Positions 46,125-55,315 of a stretch of 64,000 nt of DNA are shown one piece after another (within the stretch, counting starts at the first letter, position 1; each line of letters begins with the position of its first letter). The notes under the pieces were generated by a model. That model did not search any database and was not told the DNA's origin. It saw only the letters and a list, made by a program, of their open reading frames with translations. The DNA is taken from NCBI RefSeq assembly GCF_000820515.1, contig NZ_JXDG01000011.1, positions 1 to 64,000 on the forward strand. The letters are read 5' to 3'. The translations under genes and the position numbers were made by a program. This DNA is from Pseudomonas batumici. Its GTDB lineage: Bacteria > Pseudomonadota > Gammaproteobacteria > Pseudomonadales > Pseudomonadaceae.

Positions 46125-46889
46125 ATGAGTGAAGCTATCAAACAGCCTGTGGGTCCTGAAGGCATTATTCAGATGCAGGGTGTGAACAAGTGGTACGGCC
46201 AGTTCCACGTGTTGAAAGACATCAACCTGAACGTCAAGCAGGGCGAGCGTATCGTCCTCTGCGGCCCGTCGGGTTCGGGCAAGTCCACCACCATCCGCTG
46301 CCTCAACCGCCTGGAAGAGCACCAGCAGGGCCGCATCGTGGTCGATGGCGTGGAGCTGACCAACGACCTCAAGCAGATCGAAGCGATCCGTCGTGAAGTC
46401 GGCATGGTGTTCCAGCACTTCAACCTGTTCCCGCACCTGACCATCCTGCAGAACTGCACCCTGGCGCCGATGTGGGTACGCAATATGCCCAAGCGCGAGG
46501 CGGAAGAAATTGCCATGCACTACCTCAAGCGCGTGCGTATTCCGGAGCAGGCCCACAAGTTCCCGGGCCAGTTGTCCGGTGGTCAGCAGCAGCGTGTGGC
46601 GATTGCCCGTGCCTTGTGCATGAAGCCGAAAATCATGCTGTTCGACGAACCGACTTCGGCGCTCGACCCGGAAATGGTGAAAGAGGTTCTGGACACCATG
46701 ATCGGCCTGGCCGAAGACGGCATGACCATGCTCTGCGTGACCCACGAAATGGGCTTCGCCCGCACCGTGGCCAACCGCGTGATCTTCATGGACAAGGGCG
46801 AAATCGTCGAACAGGCCGCGCCGAACGACTTCTTCGACAACCCGCAGAACGAGCGGACCAAGCTGTTCCTGAGCCAGATCCTGCATTGA
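46125..46889 (+). CDS. aapP: General amino-acid ABC transporter ATPase AapP
   Basis: Predicted 254 residues from ATG 46125, preceded by TAGGAG. Walker [11 protein letters not shown], signature [15 protein letters not shown], Walker [16 protein letters not shown] and switch His in CVTHEMGFA are all present. Last gene of aapJQMP. Confidence 0.95.
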   Translation: MSEAIKQPVGPEGIIQMQGVNKWYGQFHVLKDINLNVKQGERIVLCGPSGSGKSTTIRCLNRLEEHQQGRIVVDGVELTNDLKQIEAIRREVGMVFQHFNLFPHLTILQNCTLAPMWVRNMPKREAEEIAMHYLKRVRIPEQAHKFPGQLSGGQQQRVAIARALCMKPKIMLFDEPTSALDPEMVKEVLDTMIGLAEDGMTMLCVTHEMGFARTVANRVIFMDKGEIVEQAAPNDFFDNPQNERTKLFLSQILH

Positions 46890-46906
46890 TCGGCAGGCGT
46901 TGAATG

Positions 46907-46937
46907 AAAAACCCGGACCTGGTCCGGGTTTTTTTTT
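46907..46937 (+). terminator. Rho-independent terminator of aapJQMP
   Basis: AAAACCCGGACC-TGGTCCGGGTTTT with a long T run, about 18 bp after the aapP stop. Confidence 0.9.
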
Positions 46938-47044
46938 GCCTGCGTCTTATCAATCAGGCGAGTGGTTGTTCGGCTTCTCCATCTCTTGTAGGAATCGTTG
47001 GTTCTTGAACACACAGTCAGGTTTGGAGTAACCTTTTGCCAATT

Positions 47045-47061
47045 CATCCTATGATTGGATG
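47045..47061. promoter_or_regulatory. Candidate operator of the GntR regulator
   Basis: CATCC-N7-GGATG dyad, 15 bp before the regulator's ATG. Self-regulation from such a site is common for FadR-type regulators. No second copy was noted. Confidence 0.4.
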
Positions 47062-47075
47062 TTAGGGCGACCTCC

Positions 47076-47735
47076 ATGTCTCAAAGTATTCCCCTCATCA
47101 AGCGCTCCCTGGTCGACCAGGCCCTGGAGCAATTGCGCGAACGCATCAGCCGTGGCACCTGGGCCGTGGGCGCGCGGCTGCCCACCGAGCCGGAGCTGGC
47201 CGCGGAGCTGGGCATCAGCCGCAATACCATGCGTGAAGCCCTGCGCGTGCTGGCGTTTTCCGGGTTGATCGAGATTCGCCAGGGCGACGGCAGCTACCTG
47301 CGGGCAACCATTGATCCGCTGGCGACCATGCAGGCGCTGTCGCGCTGTTCCCTCGAGCAGGCCCGCGAGACGCGGCACAGCTTCGAGGTCGAAGCCGTCG
47401 GCCTGGCGGCCCTGAGGCGTACCGAGGAGGACCTCAAGGGCTTGCGCGAGGCCCTCGATATCAGCGGCGACCACTATCACGGCGATCTCGACAACTACAT
47501 CCGCTGCGACCTGGTGTTTCACCAGCGCCTGATCGACGCCGCGCACAACCCGATGCTCAGCGAGCTGTACCGCTACTTTTCCAGCGTGATCGCCAGTGCC
47601 CTGCGCCAGACCCTGGATATCTCCCCCCGTCGCCAATCGGTGTTCGACCTGCATGTCGCCCTGTTCGAAGCCGTGGAGCAACAGGACCCTGAACGCGCCA
47701 AGGCGCTGTGCCGGACCTTGATCAATGAACCTTGA
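47076..47735 (+). CDS. GntR/FadR-family transcriptional regulator
   Basis: Predicted 219 residues from ATG 47076. The N-terminal winged helix (QALEQLRERISRGTWAVGAR, LPTEPELAAELGISRNTMRE with a break, ALRVLAFSGLIEIRQGDGSY) is the GntR type. The C-terminal helical FCD domain (RHSFEVEAVGLAALRRTEED, RCDLVFHQRLIDAAHNPML) has the His/Asp residues that usually bind a metal and a small acid. The effector is unknown. It overlaps or directly precedes the MFS gene, which it probably controls. Confidence 0.85.
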   Translation: MSQSIPLIKRSLVDQALEQLRERISRGTWAVGARLPTEPELAAELGISRNTMREALRVLAFSGLIEIRQGDGSYLRATIDPLATMQALSRCSLEQARETRHSFEVEAVGLAALRRTEEDLKGLREALDISGDHYHGDLDNYIRCDLVFHQRLIDAAHNPMLSELYRYFSSVIASALRQTLDISPRRQSVFDLHVALFEAVEQQDPERAKALCRTLINEP

Positions 47736-49143
47736 AACCGAGCGTCCCATGTCCCGTGCTGCTGTAGAAACCCGTACTCCCCCTCGGTCTGCCGAACTCG
47801 ACCGGCTGTTGATCGACGCCGAGGCCGATGACGACCTGGTCCAGCACAGCCAGCCGGTGCTGCGCCGTCCCTGGCTGTTGCTGCTGGGCCTGGTGCTGGT
47901 GGCGCTGAACCTGCGCCCGGCGTTGTCGAGCATGGCGCCATTGCTCGGCGAGGTGTCCCGCAGCCTGGGCCTGTCGGCGGCCAAGGCCGGCCTGTTGACC
48001 ACCTTGCCGGTGCTTTGCCTCGGCCTTGCGGCGCCCCTGGCACCGTTGCTGGCCCGGCGTTTCGGCAGCGAGCGGGTGGTGCTGGGGATTCTGCTGACCC
48101 TGGCGGGCGGGATCATCCTACGCAGTTCGCTGGGCGAGTTCGGCCTGTTTGCCGGCAGTGTGCTGGCCGGTGCGAGCATCGGGGTGATCGGCGTGCTGTT
48201 GCCCGGCATCGTCAAGCGTGACTTCTCGCGGCAGGCCGGAACCATGACCGGCGTCTACACCATGGCCCTGTGCCTGGGCGCGGCCCTGGCGGCGGGAGCC
48301 ACGGTGCCGCTGAGCCAGCACTTTGGCGAGAGCTGGTCGCTCGGCCTGGGCTTCTGGGTGTTGCCCGCGCTGGTGGCGGGGATTTTCTGGTTGCCGCAGG
48401 TGGGGCACAAGCACGGCGCCCACCACGTGGCCTACCGGGTGCGCGGTTTGCTGCGCGATCCGCTGGCCTGGCAGGTCACCCTGTACATGGGCCTGCAATC
48501 GTCCCTGGCCTATATCGTCTTCGGCTGGCTGCCCTCGGTGCTGATTGGGCGTGGCCTGAGCGCCACCCAGGCGGGGATCGTGCTGTCCGGCTCGATCCTG
48601 GTGCAACTGGCCAGCTCACTGGCGGCACCCTGGCTGGCGACGCGGGGCAAGGATCAACGGCTGGCGATTGTCGTGGTGATGGCGCTGACCCTGGGCGGCC
48701 TGTTCGGTTGCCTGTATGCACCGCTGGAAGGGCTCTGGGGCTGGGCGATCCTGCTCGGCCTGGGGCAGGGCGGCACGTTCAGCCTGGCGCTGACCCTGAT
48801 CGTGTTGCGCTCGCGCGATGCCCATGTGGCGGCGAACCTGTCGAGCATGGCCCAGGGCATCGGTTACACCCTGGCCTCCATGGGGCCGCTCGCGGTCGGG
48901 CTGGTGCATGACTTCACCGGTGGCTGGGGGGGCACTGGGCTGGATCTTCGGCGTGATCGGTCTCGGCGCCATCGTCGCCGGGCTCGGTGCCGGTCGGGCG
49001 CGTTATGTGCAAGTCACCAGCGAAAAACTCTGAATCGCCCCGCACTTCCGGTATTCGGATCGCGAATGCCGATAGTCAGCCGCGTATTTGCAGACTATCG
49101 TGCAGGCGATTCCTTTACCTGCACGGAGCCTGTTCATGAGTGA
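47725..49143 (+). CDS. CynX/NimT-type MFS transporter, frameshifted near the C-terminus
   Basis: As read, 472 residues; ATG 47749 is an alternative start. About 12 membrane segments, with LVALNLRPALSSMAPLLGEV typical of the CynX/NimT (cyanate/nitroimidazole-type) group. At 48926-48932 there is a run of seven G. As read, the frame then gives an arginine-rich, non-membrane tail (LDLRRDRSRRHRRRARCRSG). With one G fewer the sequence continues as GWGALGWIFGVIGLGAIVAG and stops at 49033, which completes the last membrane helix. So this is a sequencing error, a recent mutation or a switchable tract. Substrate unknown; the upstream GntR gene is probably its regulator. Confidence 0.75.
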   Translation: MNLETERPMSRAAVETRTPPRSAELDRLLIDAEADDDLVQHSQPVLRRPWLLLLGLVLVALNLRPALSSMAPLLGEVSRSLGLSAAKAGLLTTLPVLCLGLAAPLAPLLARRFGSERVVLGILLTLAGGIILRSSLGEFGLFAGSVLAGASIGVIGVLLPGIVKRDFSRQAGTMTGVYTMALCLGAALAAGATVPLSQHFGESWSLGLGFWVLPALVAGIFWLPQVGHKHGAHHVAYRVRGLLRDPLAWQVTLYMGLQSSLAYIVFGWLPSVLIGRGLSATQAGIVLSGSILVQLASSLAAPWLATRGKDQRLAIVVVMALTLGGLFGCLYAPLEGLWGWAILLGLGQGGTFSLALTLIVLRSRDAHVAANLSSMAQGIGYTLASMGPLAVGLVHDFTGGWGGTGLDLRRDRSRRHRRRARCRSGALCASHQRKTLNRPALPVFGSRMPIVSRVFADYRAGDSFTCTEPVHE

Positions 49144-49606
49144 TGCCAACAACGCGTTGATTACTGAGTTCTATAAAGCGTTCCAGCGGCTGGATGCCGA
49201 GGCCATGAGTGCCTGCTACACCGAGGATGTGCTGTTCAGTGATCCGGCGTTCGGCGAACTGCGGGGCCGTGATGCCGGCGATATGTGGCGCATGCTGACC
49301 ACCCGGGCCAAGGACTTCTCCCTGACTTTCGACAATGTCCGGGCCGACGAACGCAGCGGTGGTGCCCATTGGGTCGCGACCTACCTGTTCAGCCAGACCG
49401 GCAATACCGTGGTCAACGATATCCAGGCGCGCTTCGTGTTTCGCGACGGCAAGATCTGTGAGCACCATGACCAGTTCGACCTCTGGCGCTGGGCGCGTCA
49501 GGCGCTGGGAACCAAGGGGCTGCTGCTGGGCTGGACGCCGTTGGTCAAAAACGCTGTTCGTGCCCAGGCATTGAAAGGTTTGAAGGCATTCCAGGCGAGC
49601 CGCTAG
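49136..49606 (+). CDS. NTF2-like/SnoaL-like fold protein
   Basis: Predicted 156 residues from ATG 49136 (MSDANNALITEFYKAFQRLD). The pattern EFYKAFQRLDAEAMSACYTE, then FSDPAFGELRG and HHDQFDLWRWARQALG, is that of SnoaL-like polyketide-cyclase/ketosteroid-isomerase folds. No specific substrate can be given. Probably cytoplasmic, single gene. Confidence 0.75.
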   Translation: MSDANNALITEFYKAFQRLDAEAMSACYTEDVLFSDPAFGELRGRDAGDMWRMLTTRAKDFSLTFDNVRADERSGGAHWVATYLFSQTGNTVVNDIQARFVFRDGKICEHHDQFDLWRWARQALGTKGLLLGWTPLVKNAVRAQALKGLKAFQASR

Positions 49607-49652
49607 GTTCTGCTAAGATCGCCGCCCCGTTACCGATCAAGCCCTTTGCCAC

Positions 49653-49973
49653 GTGAACATCAGCGAAACGCTCAGTGCCGAGACGCCACCTACGGTCAAA
49701 CCCTGGTTTGTTTATCTGGTGCGTGCCGCCAACGGTTCGCTGTATTGCGGGATCAGCGACGACCCGCAACGGCGTTTTGCCTCGCACCAGAGCGGCAAGG
49801 GCGCGCGCTTCTTCCACTCCAGCCCGGCGGTGGCGCTGGTGTATGTGGAGGCGTGCCGCGACAAGGGCGACGCCCTGCGCCAGGAGCGCCTGATCAAGAA
49901 ATTGCGCAAGAGTGCCAAGGAAACCCTGGCGGCGGGGTTCAGCCTGGAGGCCTTTACGGCGGCGCAGGGATGA
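49653..49973 (+). CDS. GIY-YIG nuclease family protein (UPF0213)
   Basis: Predicted 106 residues, GTG start. The GIY-YIG signature appears as [20 protein letters not shown] with the conserved arginine in PQRRFASH and a lysine-rich C-terminus ([12 protein letters not shown]). Small stand-alone members of this family (YhbQ type) are linked to DNA damage repair; the role here is not established. Confidence 0.85.
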   Translation: MNISETLSAETPPTVKPWFVYLVRAANGSLYCGISDDPQRRFASHQSGKGARFFHSSPAVALVYVEACRDKGDALRQERLIKKLRKSAKETLAAGFSLEAFTAAQG

Positions 49974-50098
49974 CCCGGGACGCTTTTCGACGCACTTGCA
50001 ATTGATGCCGTTGATAAGCCGACATCAGGCCGCTTGGGTAGGCCGCCCGCGATTTGCAGGCTAAGCTGGAGGCTCTTATCTGCCCGGCGGACCCCTGC

Positions 50099-51034
50099 AT
50101 GTCTGAATTGATTCTGCATCATTACCCGACGTCTCCCTTTGCCGAAAAGGCCCGCTTGCTGCTGGGCTTCAAGGGGTTGTCCTGGCGCTCGGTGAACATC
50201 TCGCCGGTGATGCCAAAACCCGACCTGACCGCTCTGACCGGTGGCTATCGGAAAACCCCGGTGCTGCAGGTCGGCGCCGATGTCTACTGTGACACGGCCT
50301 TGATCGCCCGGCGCCTGGAGCAGGAAAAGGTGATGCCGAGCCTGTTCCCCGAAGGCCGGGAAATGGTCGCGGCGACCTTTGCCGCCTGGGCCGACTCGGT
50401 GGTGTTCGCCCACGCGGTCAGCCTGGTGTTCCAGCCCGAGTCGGCGGCGCTGCGTTTTGCGCGGTTTTCCCCGGAGCAGCTCAAGGCTTTCATGGTCGAC
50501 CGCGCCGGTCTGTTCAGCGGCGGCTCGAGCGCACGCGTCCCGCTGGAGCAGGCCAAGCACCAGTGGCCGGTGTTCATGGCGCGGCTGGAGCAGCAACTGC
50601 AGCGCGAGGAGGGCGACTTCCTGTTCGGTGAGCCATCCATTGCCGATATCGCCATGGCGCATCCGCTGTGGTTCCTCAAGGCGACGCCGGTGACCGCGCC
50701 GCTGGTGGATGCCTATCCGGCGGTGGTCGCCTGGCTCGCCCGGGTCATGGCGTTCGGGCATGGCGCGGCGAGTGAGATGAGCGCCGAACAGGCCTTGCAG
50801 GTGGCGCGCGAATCGACGCCGGCAGCGCTTCCCGGCGAGCGCTTCGACGAGCCGAACGGTTTTGTGGCCGGCCAGCCGGTGATCATCGCCGCGACTGACT
50901 ACGGGGTCGATCCGGTGGCGGGCGAGTTGGTGTTTGCCGGTAGCGAAGAGCTGATCGTGCGTCGTGAGGATGAGCGTGCGGGTGTGGTGCATGTGCACTT
51001 CCCACGGCTCGGTTTCAGGATCGAAGCGCAGTAA
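50099..51034 (+). CDS. Glutathione S-transferase family protein with C-terminal extension
   Basis: Predicted 311 residues from ATG 50099. The N-terminal thioredoxin-like GST domain (LILHHYPTSPFAEKARLLLG, KTPVLQVGADVYCDTALIAR) has Ser-Pro-Phe where the active serine or cysteine is found. A helical GST C-domain (PSIADIAMAHPLWFL) follows. The last ~75 residues (PNGFVAGQPVIIAATDYGVD, ELIVRREDERAGVVHVHFPR) form a beta-rich extra domain not found in ordinary GSTs. Substrate unknown. Confidence 0.8.
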   Translation: MSELILHHYPTSPFAEKARLLLGFKGLSWRSVNISPVMPKPDLTALTGGYRKTPVLQVGADVYCDTALIARRLEQEKVMPSLFPEGREMVAATFAAWADSVVFAHAVSLVFQPESAALRFARFSPEQLKAFMVDRAGLFSGGSSARVPLEQAKHQWPVFMARLEQQLQREEGDFLFGEPSIADIAMAHPLWFLKATPVTAPLVDAYPAVVAWLARVMAFGHGAASEMSAEQALQVARESTPAALPGERFDEPNGFVAGQPVIIAATDYGVDPVAGELVFAGSEELIVRREDERAGVVHVHFPRLGFRIEAQ

Positions 51035-51053
51035 GAAAAAACACCGCGAACTC

Positions 51054-51137
51054 TGTAGGAGCCGGCTTGCCGGCGATGGCGGCCGAAAGATCGACGCAAG
51101 ACTCACCGGCCTCATCGCCAGCAAGCCGGCTCCTACA
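51054..51137. repeat. REP doublet
   Basis: TGTAGGAGCCGGCTTGCCGGCGATGG and its inverse, between two convergent genes. Confidence 0.85.
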
Positions 51138-51158
51138 ATAGTCCGTGTGCGGCGGTGG

Positions 51159-51509
51159 TTATTTCAGCGCGGCCAGAATAGCTTCTGGCTCATAGCTGCG
51201 AATCAAGGTGCCGTTCACGTCCAGGATCGGGATCCCGCCGCCGCCCAGGGCCTGATAGGCCTTGCGCGCCTCGGCGTCTTTCTCGATATCGAATTCCCGG
51301 TAGGGAATGCCTTTCTGGTCGAGAAAGCGCCGGGTCTGCTTGCAGTAGCCGCACCAGTCGGTGGCATAGAGCACCACCCGGGCCCTGGCCCGGGTCTGCT
51401 CGGAGACGACCTGGCCCGGATTGAACACCCGCTCGATCTTGCCCCAGTTCTGATAGACCACCACCACCAGCAGGATCAGCAGGACCTTCCTCAACATGCC
51501 TGTGAGCAT
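51159..51509 (-). CDS. Membrane-anchored glutaredoxin-like protein
   Basis: Predicted 116 residues. An N-terminal membrane segment (LRKVLLILLVVVVYQNW) is followed by a glutaredoxin domain with the dithiol motif CGYC (VVLYATDWCGYCKQTRRFL) and the GSH-site motif GIPILDVNGT. It may act at the inner membrane. The start at 51509 leaves 3 bp after yejK's stop, so both are likely cotranscribed; ATG 51497 is also possible. Confidence 0.85.
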   Translation of the reverse strand: MLTGMLRKVLLILLVVVVYQNWGKIERVFNPGQVVSEQTRARARVVLYATDWCGYCKQTRRFLDQKGIPYREFDIEKDAEARKAYQALGGGGIPILDVNGTLIRSYEPEAILAALK

Positions 51510-51512
51510 GGC

Positions 51513-52520
51513 TCAGTCCTTGCGCCGCTTGAGCTGATCGGTCAACTGGGTCGGCAGGCCCTTGATGATCAGGGTGCCGGCTTCTTCGTCATACTCGATC
51601 TTCGAACCCAGCAAGTGCGCCTCGAAGCTGATGGACAGGCCTTCGGCGCGGCCGGTGAAACGGCGGAACTGGTTCAGGGTACGTTTATCGGCCGGGATCT
51701 CCGGCGACAGGCCGTAGTCCTTGTTGCGGATATGTTCGTAGAAGGCCCGTGGACGATCCTCGTCAATCAGCCCGGAGAGCTCTTCCAGACCCATGGGCTC
51801 GCCCATTTTCGCCTGGCTGCTGGCGTAGTCCACCAGGGTCTTGGTCTTTTCCCGGGCATCGTCCTCGGGCAGGTCTTCGCTTTCCACGAAGTCGCTGAAG
51901 GCCTTGAGCAGGGTGCGGGTCTCGCCCGGACCGTCGACGCCCTCCTGGCAGCCGATGAAGTCGCGGAAATACTCCGAAACCTTTTTGCCGTTCTTGCCTT
52001 TGATAAAGGAAATGTACTGTTTGGACTGCTTGTTGTTCTGCCACTCGGAGACGTTGATCCGGGCCGCCAGGTGCAACTGGCCCAGGTCCAGGTGACGCGA
52101 CGGGGTCACGTCCAGCTCGGCGTTCACCGCCACGCCTTCGCTGTGGTGCAGCAGGGCGATCGCCAGGTAGTCGGTCATGCCTTGCTGGTAGTGGGCGAAC
52201 AGCACATGGCCGCCCACCGAGAGGTTGGACTCCTCCATCAGCTTTTGCAGATGTTCGACGGCAATCCGGCTGAACGCGGTGAAGTCCTTGCCGCCGTCCA
52301 GGTATTCCTTCAGCCAGCCGCTGAACGGATGCGCGCCGGACTCGGCATGGAAGAAGCCCCAGGCTTTGCCCTGCTTGGCGTTGTAGTTCTCGTTGAGGTC
52401 GGCGAGCATGTGCTCGATGGCCTGGGACTCGGCCAGTTCGGAGTCACGGGCATGCAGGACCGCAGGGGTGCCGTCGGGCTTTTTGTCGATCAGGTGGACG
52501 ATGCAATGACGGATCGGCAT
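51513..52520 (-). CDS. yejK: Nucleoid-associated protein YejK (NdpA)
   Basis: Predicted 335 residues from ATG 52520 ([20 protein letters not shown]), the normal family start and length. Typical stretches: [57 protein letters not shown], and a basic C-terminus. YejK/NdpA binds the nucleoid. It is divergent from the HU gene. Confidence 0.95.
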   Translation of the reverse strand: MPIRHCIVHLIDKKPDGTPAVLHARDSELAESQAIEHMLADLNENYNAKQGKAWGFFHAESGAHPFSGWLKEYLDGGKDFTAFSRIAVEHLQKLMEESNLSVGGHVLFAHYQQGMTDYLAIALLHHSEGVAVNAELDVTPSRHLDLGQLHLAARINVSEWQNNKQSKQYISFIKGKNGKKVSEYFRDFIGCQEGVDGPGETRTLLKAFSDFVESEDLPEDDAREKTKTLVDYASSQAKMGEPMGLEELSGLIDEDRPRAFYEHIRNKDYGLSPEIPADKRTLNQFRRFTGRAEGLSISFEAHLLGSKIEYDEEAGTLIIKGLPTQLTDQLKRRKD

Positions 52521-52909
52521 AGGTTTCTCGGCTGGTTTGTCAGGGGGAGGGCGGGCTCCCCGGAAAAGCGCCCAGTGTACCGCACCCGTGGGCTGAATCC
52601 GCCTTTGCACGGTCGTTCTGGCGGCATGAGCGGTTTCAGAGAGCTTTTTTTTCGAAAACGAGCGCGAAAGCTGACCAAATGGCTAGGTAGAGGCGGATAT
52701 TTCCCCGTCTCTGTGCTAGTTTTGCCCGGTCTTGCGCTCGGTAACGGCGCAAAGCGTGCATTCAGCAGGTGTCACGCCGAACCAAACCCCGTTTCTGCTA
52801 TCTACATCCGCGATCCGTCGTGGTTTGTCAGCGGGGGGCATAAGGCAGGCACGATGGCTGACACTGCACTCTGCAATCCAAATGAATTTGATAGGGAAGG
52901 AACATCTCA
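52521..52909. other. Divergent promoter region yejK / HU gene
   Basis: 389 bp without a convincing gene. It must hold promoters for both nucleoid-protein genes. A long open frame running through it on the + strand is non-coding in character. Confidence 0.4.
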
Positions 52910-53191
52910 ATGGCTATTACCAAAGACCAACTGATCGCCGATATCGCCGAAGCTATCGACGCGCCGAAAACCACCGCGCGTGCCGCTCTGGACCAACTGG
53001 CCCAGATCGTTGCTGATCAATTGGAAAACGGCGGCGAAATCACTCTGCCAGGCGTTGGCAAGCTGAAAGTGACCGAGCGTCCTGCCCGTACCGGCCGTAA
53101 CCCGTCGACTGGCGCTGCCATCGAAATCCCTGCCAAGAAAGTGATCAAGCTGGTTGTGGCCAAGGTCCTGACCGACGCTGTGAACAAGTAA
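52910..53191 (+). CDS. HU family DNA-binding protein
   Basis: Predicted 93 residues (MAITKDQLIADIAEAIDAPK). HU motifs: GEITLPGVGKLKVTERPART, GRNPSTGAAIEIPAKKVIKL, with the Arg/Pro arm that inserts in the minor groove. This is not the main HupB sequence but the second type found in Pseudomonas next to yejK/rlmF (hupN-like by position). GGAAGG precedes the ATG. Confidence 0.95.
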   Translation: MAITKDQLIADIAEAIDAPKTTARAALDQLAQIVADQLENGGEITLPGVGKLKVTERPARTGRNPSTGAAIEIPAKKVIKLVVAKVLTDAVNK

Positions 53192-53201
53192 GATGCAGTG
53201 A

Positions 53202-53236
53202 AACCGTGCCTCGGAGCGATCCGGGCACGGTTTTTT
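53202..53236 (+). terminator. Rho-independent terminator of the HU gene
   Basis: AACCGTGCC...GGCACGGTT stem followed by a run of eight T, 10 bp after the stop. Confidence 0.9.
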
Positions 53237-53260
53237 TTCGCCTGTGCATTGTGCACCCGG

Positions 53261-55174
53261 CTACTCGGATACGTCTGTCATGCCCAGCCGGCTGAGCAGT
53301 GCCGCGCGCAACTCATCCAGTGTGCCGAATGCTTGCCCCTTCATCGCCGGCCATCGCTCGATTGCCAGGGCGAAGCCGTTGGTGCCGTGGGTGATCGGCG
53401 TTTCGACAATGATGCCGGTACTGGAGCGATGCTTCAGGTGCAGTTGACCGCCCGTCGTTGTATCGATGAAAAAATGGCCGGGCTCCATCAGGGGCGGTTC
53501 GAGCGTGGGGCTGACCACGGGCCTGTCAAGGGGCAGGACTGCCACCATGCCTCGTTGATTGATCAGCGCTGACGTCAGCTCGGAGAGGCTGCCAAAGCGT
53601 TCCGCGTGCAAGTCTTGCCACTGGCTGCGTACGAGATGGAAGTGATTGTCCTGGGTTTTGACAATAGGGCTGAGTAACGTTTTCTGGCCTTCCCGATGGA
53701 CCAGTTGAAGGGAATGGTGTGTGAAGTGATCGTATATGAAGAAGTCGCCGTCCTTGCGCAAGGCGCTATAGGGCGGCACACCGGTATAGAGCACCAGGTC
53801 GGCTTTGACAAAGAATGGCCCATGACCCGCGCTGACACCGCCCCGCCCGCGATCCACGGCGATACTGATCGGGGCGCCGCCCTCGATATCCGCGATCCTG
53901 ATCCCGGGAACACCCTGTAGCGCCGCGAGCCCTGGGATGCCCTGTCGGTCATGGGTGTGAGCGTCGCCAACCAGTGCGATCCATTTGCCGCCTTCCAGGT
54001 TGCTGGCGTCGGCCTTTATCACCAGGTCGGCGTAGTAGTTCATCAAGGACATGCGGTGGGCTGCACTGTAGCCCGTATTCATGTGATAGCTGGCAGCACA
54101 GTCGAGGGCCCGGATGCTGACACCCTGTGCCCGTGCCGTGATCACCAGATTGAGAAAGCTGTAAGTGCCCGAGGGGTCCGTCTTGTGCCCGAGGTCCTGG
54201 GTTTCAAGGTAGCGTTTCAGCGACTCCGGCATCGCTCCGGTGCGCTGATAGGTATCCAGTCCGAACTGTTCGAAATCGGTTCTCAGGTGTTCCAGGTACA
54301 GGGTTTTCACGCCTTGGCGAACCAGGGAAGCCATATTGTCGATCAGCAATTGCTTCGAGCCTATCCCGGCGTGAGCTTCACCCAGCACCAGGCCTTTGGA
54401 GTGCGAGTAGATCAGGGCGAATACCTGGTCGGCCGAGGTGGCGAGCATCAGCCCGGGGTCCAGCGGGGGGCGGGCGGGCAGTGTGACCTGGTTGAGGAAC
54501 GACGTCGCTTCGCTGAGGAGCAGGTCCTGGCGCGCTGTGAATATGCGGTTGGCCTCTATGGTTCCAGCATTGCTCCACGGCCCCCTATAACCGCGTATCA
54601 AACCGCGCTTGTGTCCGCTGAGTAACGCCACATTGGCCCTGTGTGTGTCAGGAATCAGATAGCGTTCGACGGTTGCCTTGGTGCTTTCAGTGCTCCATTT
54701 CGCGGTCCCTGCCACTCGGTAGAGCGCGGGGCCGGATGGCCATAACTCTTTCCTGCGTTTTGCACGGAAGGCCCCGACACTCGCGTCATATTCGACCTGC
54801 ACCACCCAGTCGGTGTGGCCCTCCAGTTCTACGAACCTTTGTTGCTGATACCGGCGCAATCCGTTGGCATCGGCCGCTGCCAGTTGGCGAGGTGCCACTC
54901 TTGCATAGAGCTGTAGCGCGTGTGGGCGAGTGTCCGGCGTGAGACTGGCCGACGCCGGGATATCCGTCACGCTGATCGAGGCGGCGGGGAGGTGAGGGGG
55001 GATGGGGGCGGGTGCGGTTTCGCCAGGTGCAGAGGGAGGGGCGTGACCCGGGATACGGATGCGGGTGGTGGGGCCAGGCAGGTTGCCTGGCTGCCTGGAA
55101 GGAGGTTCTCCATGGGGGCGAAGTTTGGCGGGTAAAGAGGGCGAGCTTGATGACCTGGGTGGCTTGGGTGACAT
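53261..55174 (-). CDS. Putative toxin with EreA/ChaN/PMT-like (Tiki superfamily) domain
   Basis: Predicted 637 residues from ATG 55174 (an upstream in-frame ATG at 55249 adds 25). Residues ~1-70 are Pro/Ser-rich. A beta/helical part follows (~90-250). The central domain has GEAH (265-268) in LVLGEAHAGIGSKQLLIDNM and GDAH (403-406) in ALVGDAHTHDRQG. Two GxxH motifs define the Tiki/TraB/EreA/ChaN superfamily, which includes the C2 domain of Pasteurella multocida toxin. After ~475 come two related beta-rich modules, each ending FGxLxELxxAL. No signal peptide. It is probably an exported or injected toxin related to Pseudomonas membrane-targeted effectors; function is inferred. Confidence 0.75.
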   Translation of the reverse strand: MSPKPPRSSSSPSLPAKLRPHGEPPSRQPGNLPGPTTRIRIPGHAPPSAPGETAPAPIPPHLPAASISVTDIPASASLTPDTRPHALQLYARVAPRQLAAADANGLRRYQQQRFVELEGHTDWVVQVEYDASVGAFRAKRRKELWPSGPALYRVAGTAKWSTESTKATVERYLIPDTHRANVALLSGHKRGLIRGYRGPWSNAGTIEANRIFTARQDLLLSEATSFLNQVTLPARPPLDPGLMLATSADQVFALIYSHSKGLVLGEAHAGIGSKQLLIDNMASLVRQGVKTLYLEHLRTDFEQFGLDTYQRTGAMPESLKRYLETQDLGHKTDPSGTYSFLNLVITARAQGVSIRALDCAASYHMNTGYSAAHRMSLMNYYADLVIKADASNLEGGKWIALVGDAHTHDRQGIPGLAALQGVPGIRIADIEGGAPISIAVDRGRGGVSAGHGPFFVKADLVLYTGVPPYSALRKDGDFFIYDHFTHHSLQLVHREGQKTLLSPIVKTQDNHFHLVRSQWQDLHAERFGSLSELTSALINQRGMVAVLPLDRPVVSPTLEPPLMEPGHFFIDTTTGGQLHLKHRSSTGIIVETPITHGTNGFALAIERWPAMKGQAFGTLDELRAALLSRLGMTDVSE

Positions 55175-55275
55175 GGTGTGCTGATCCTGGGGCAATCGTG
55201 GAAGAATATTCCCAGGGCCTTGCGAGAGGAGGCTGTCTGGTCCAGCCATGAGTGAAGAGGGTTTTCCCCTCGGCC

Positions 55276-55300
55276 AGCCCTGACGTTTATGTTCAGGGCT
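55276..55300. other. Hairpin between the toxin gene and rlmF
   Basis: AGCCCTGA and TCAGGGCT form an 8-bp stem with a 9-base loop, after the small ORF 55316-55438 (read on the minus strand). There is no T run. Confidence 0.45.
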
Positions 55301-55315
55301 AGCTTCGATGATCGT

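Noticed and set aside
52521..52909. Extension of a long + strand open frame through the yejK/HU spacer
   Set aside because: Antisense to yejK and without its own start signals; the spacer is better explained as promoters.
53261..53600. SH2-like pattern in the duplicated toxin modules
   Set aside because: The spacing (xFFI ... HFxL ... FGSLSELTSAL) faintly recalls SH2, but the phosphotyrosine-binding Arg of FLVR is absent in both copies.
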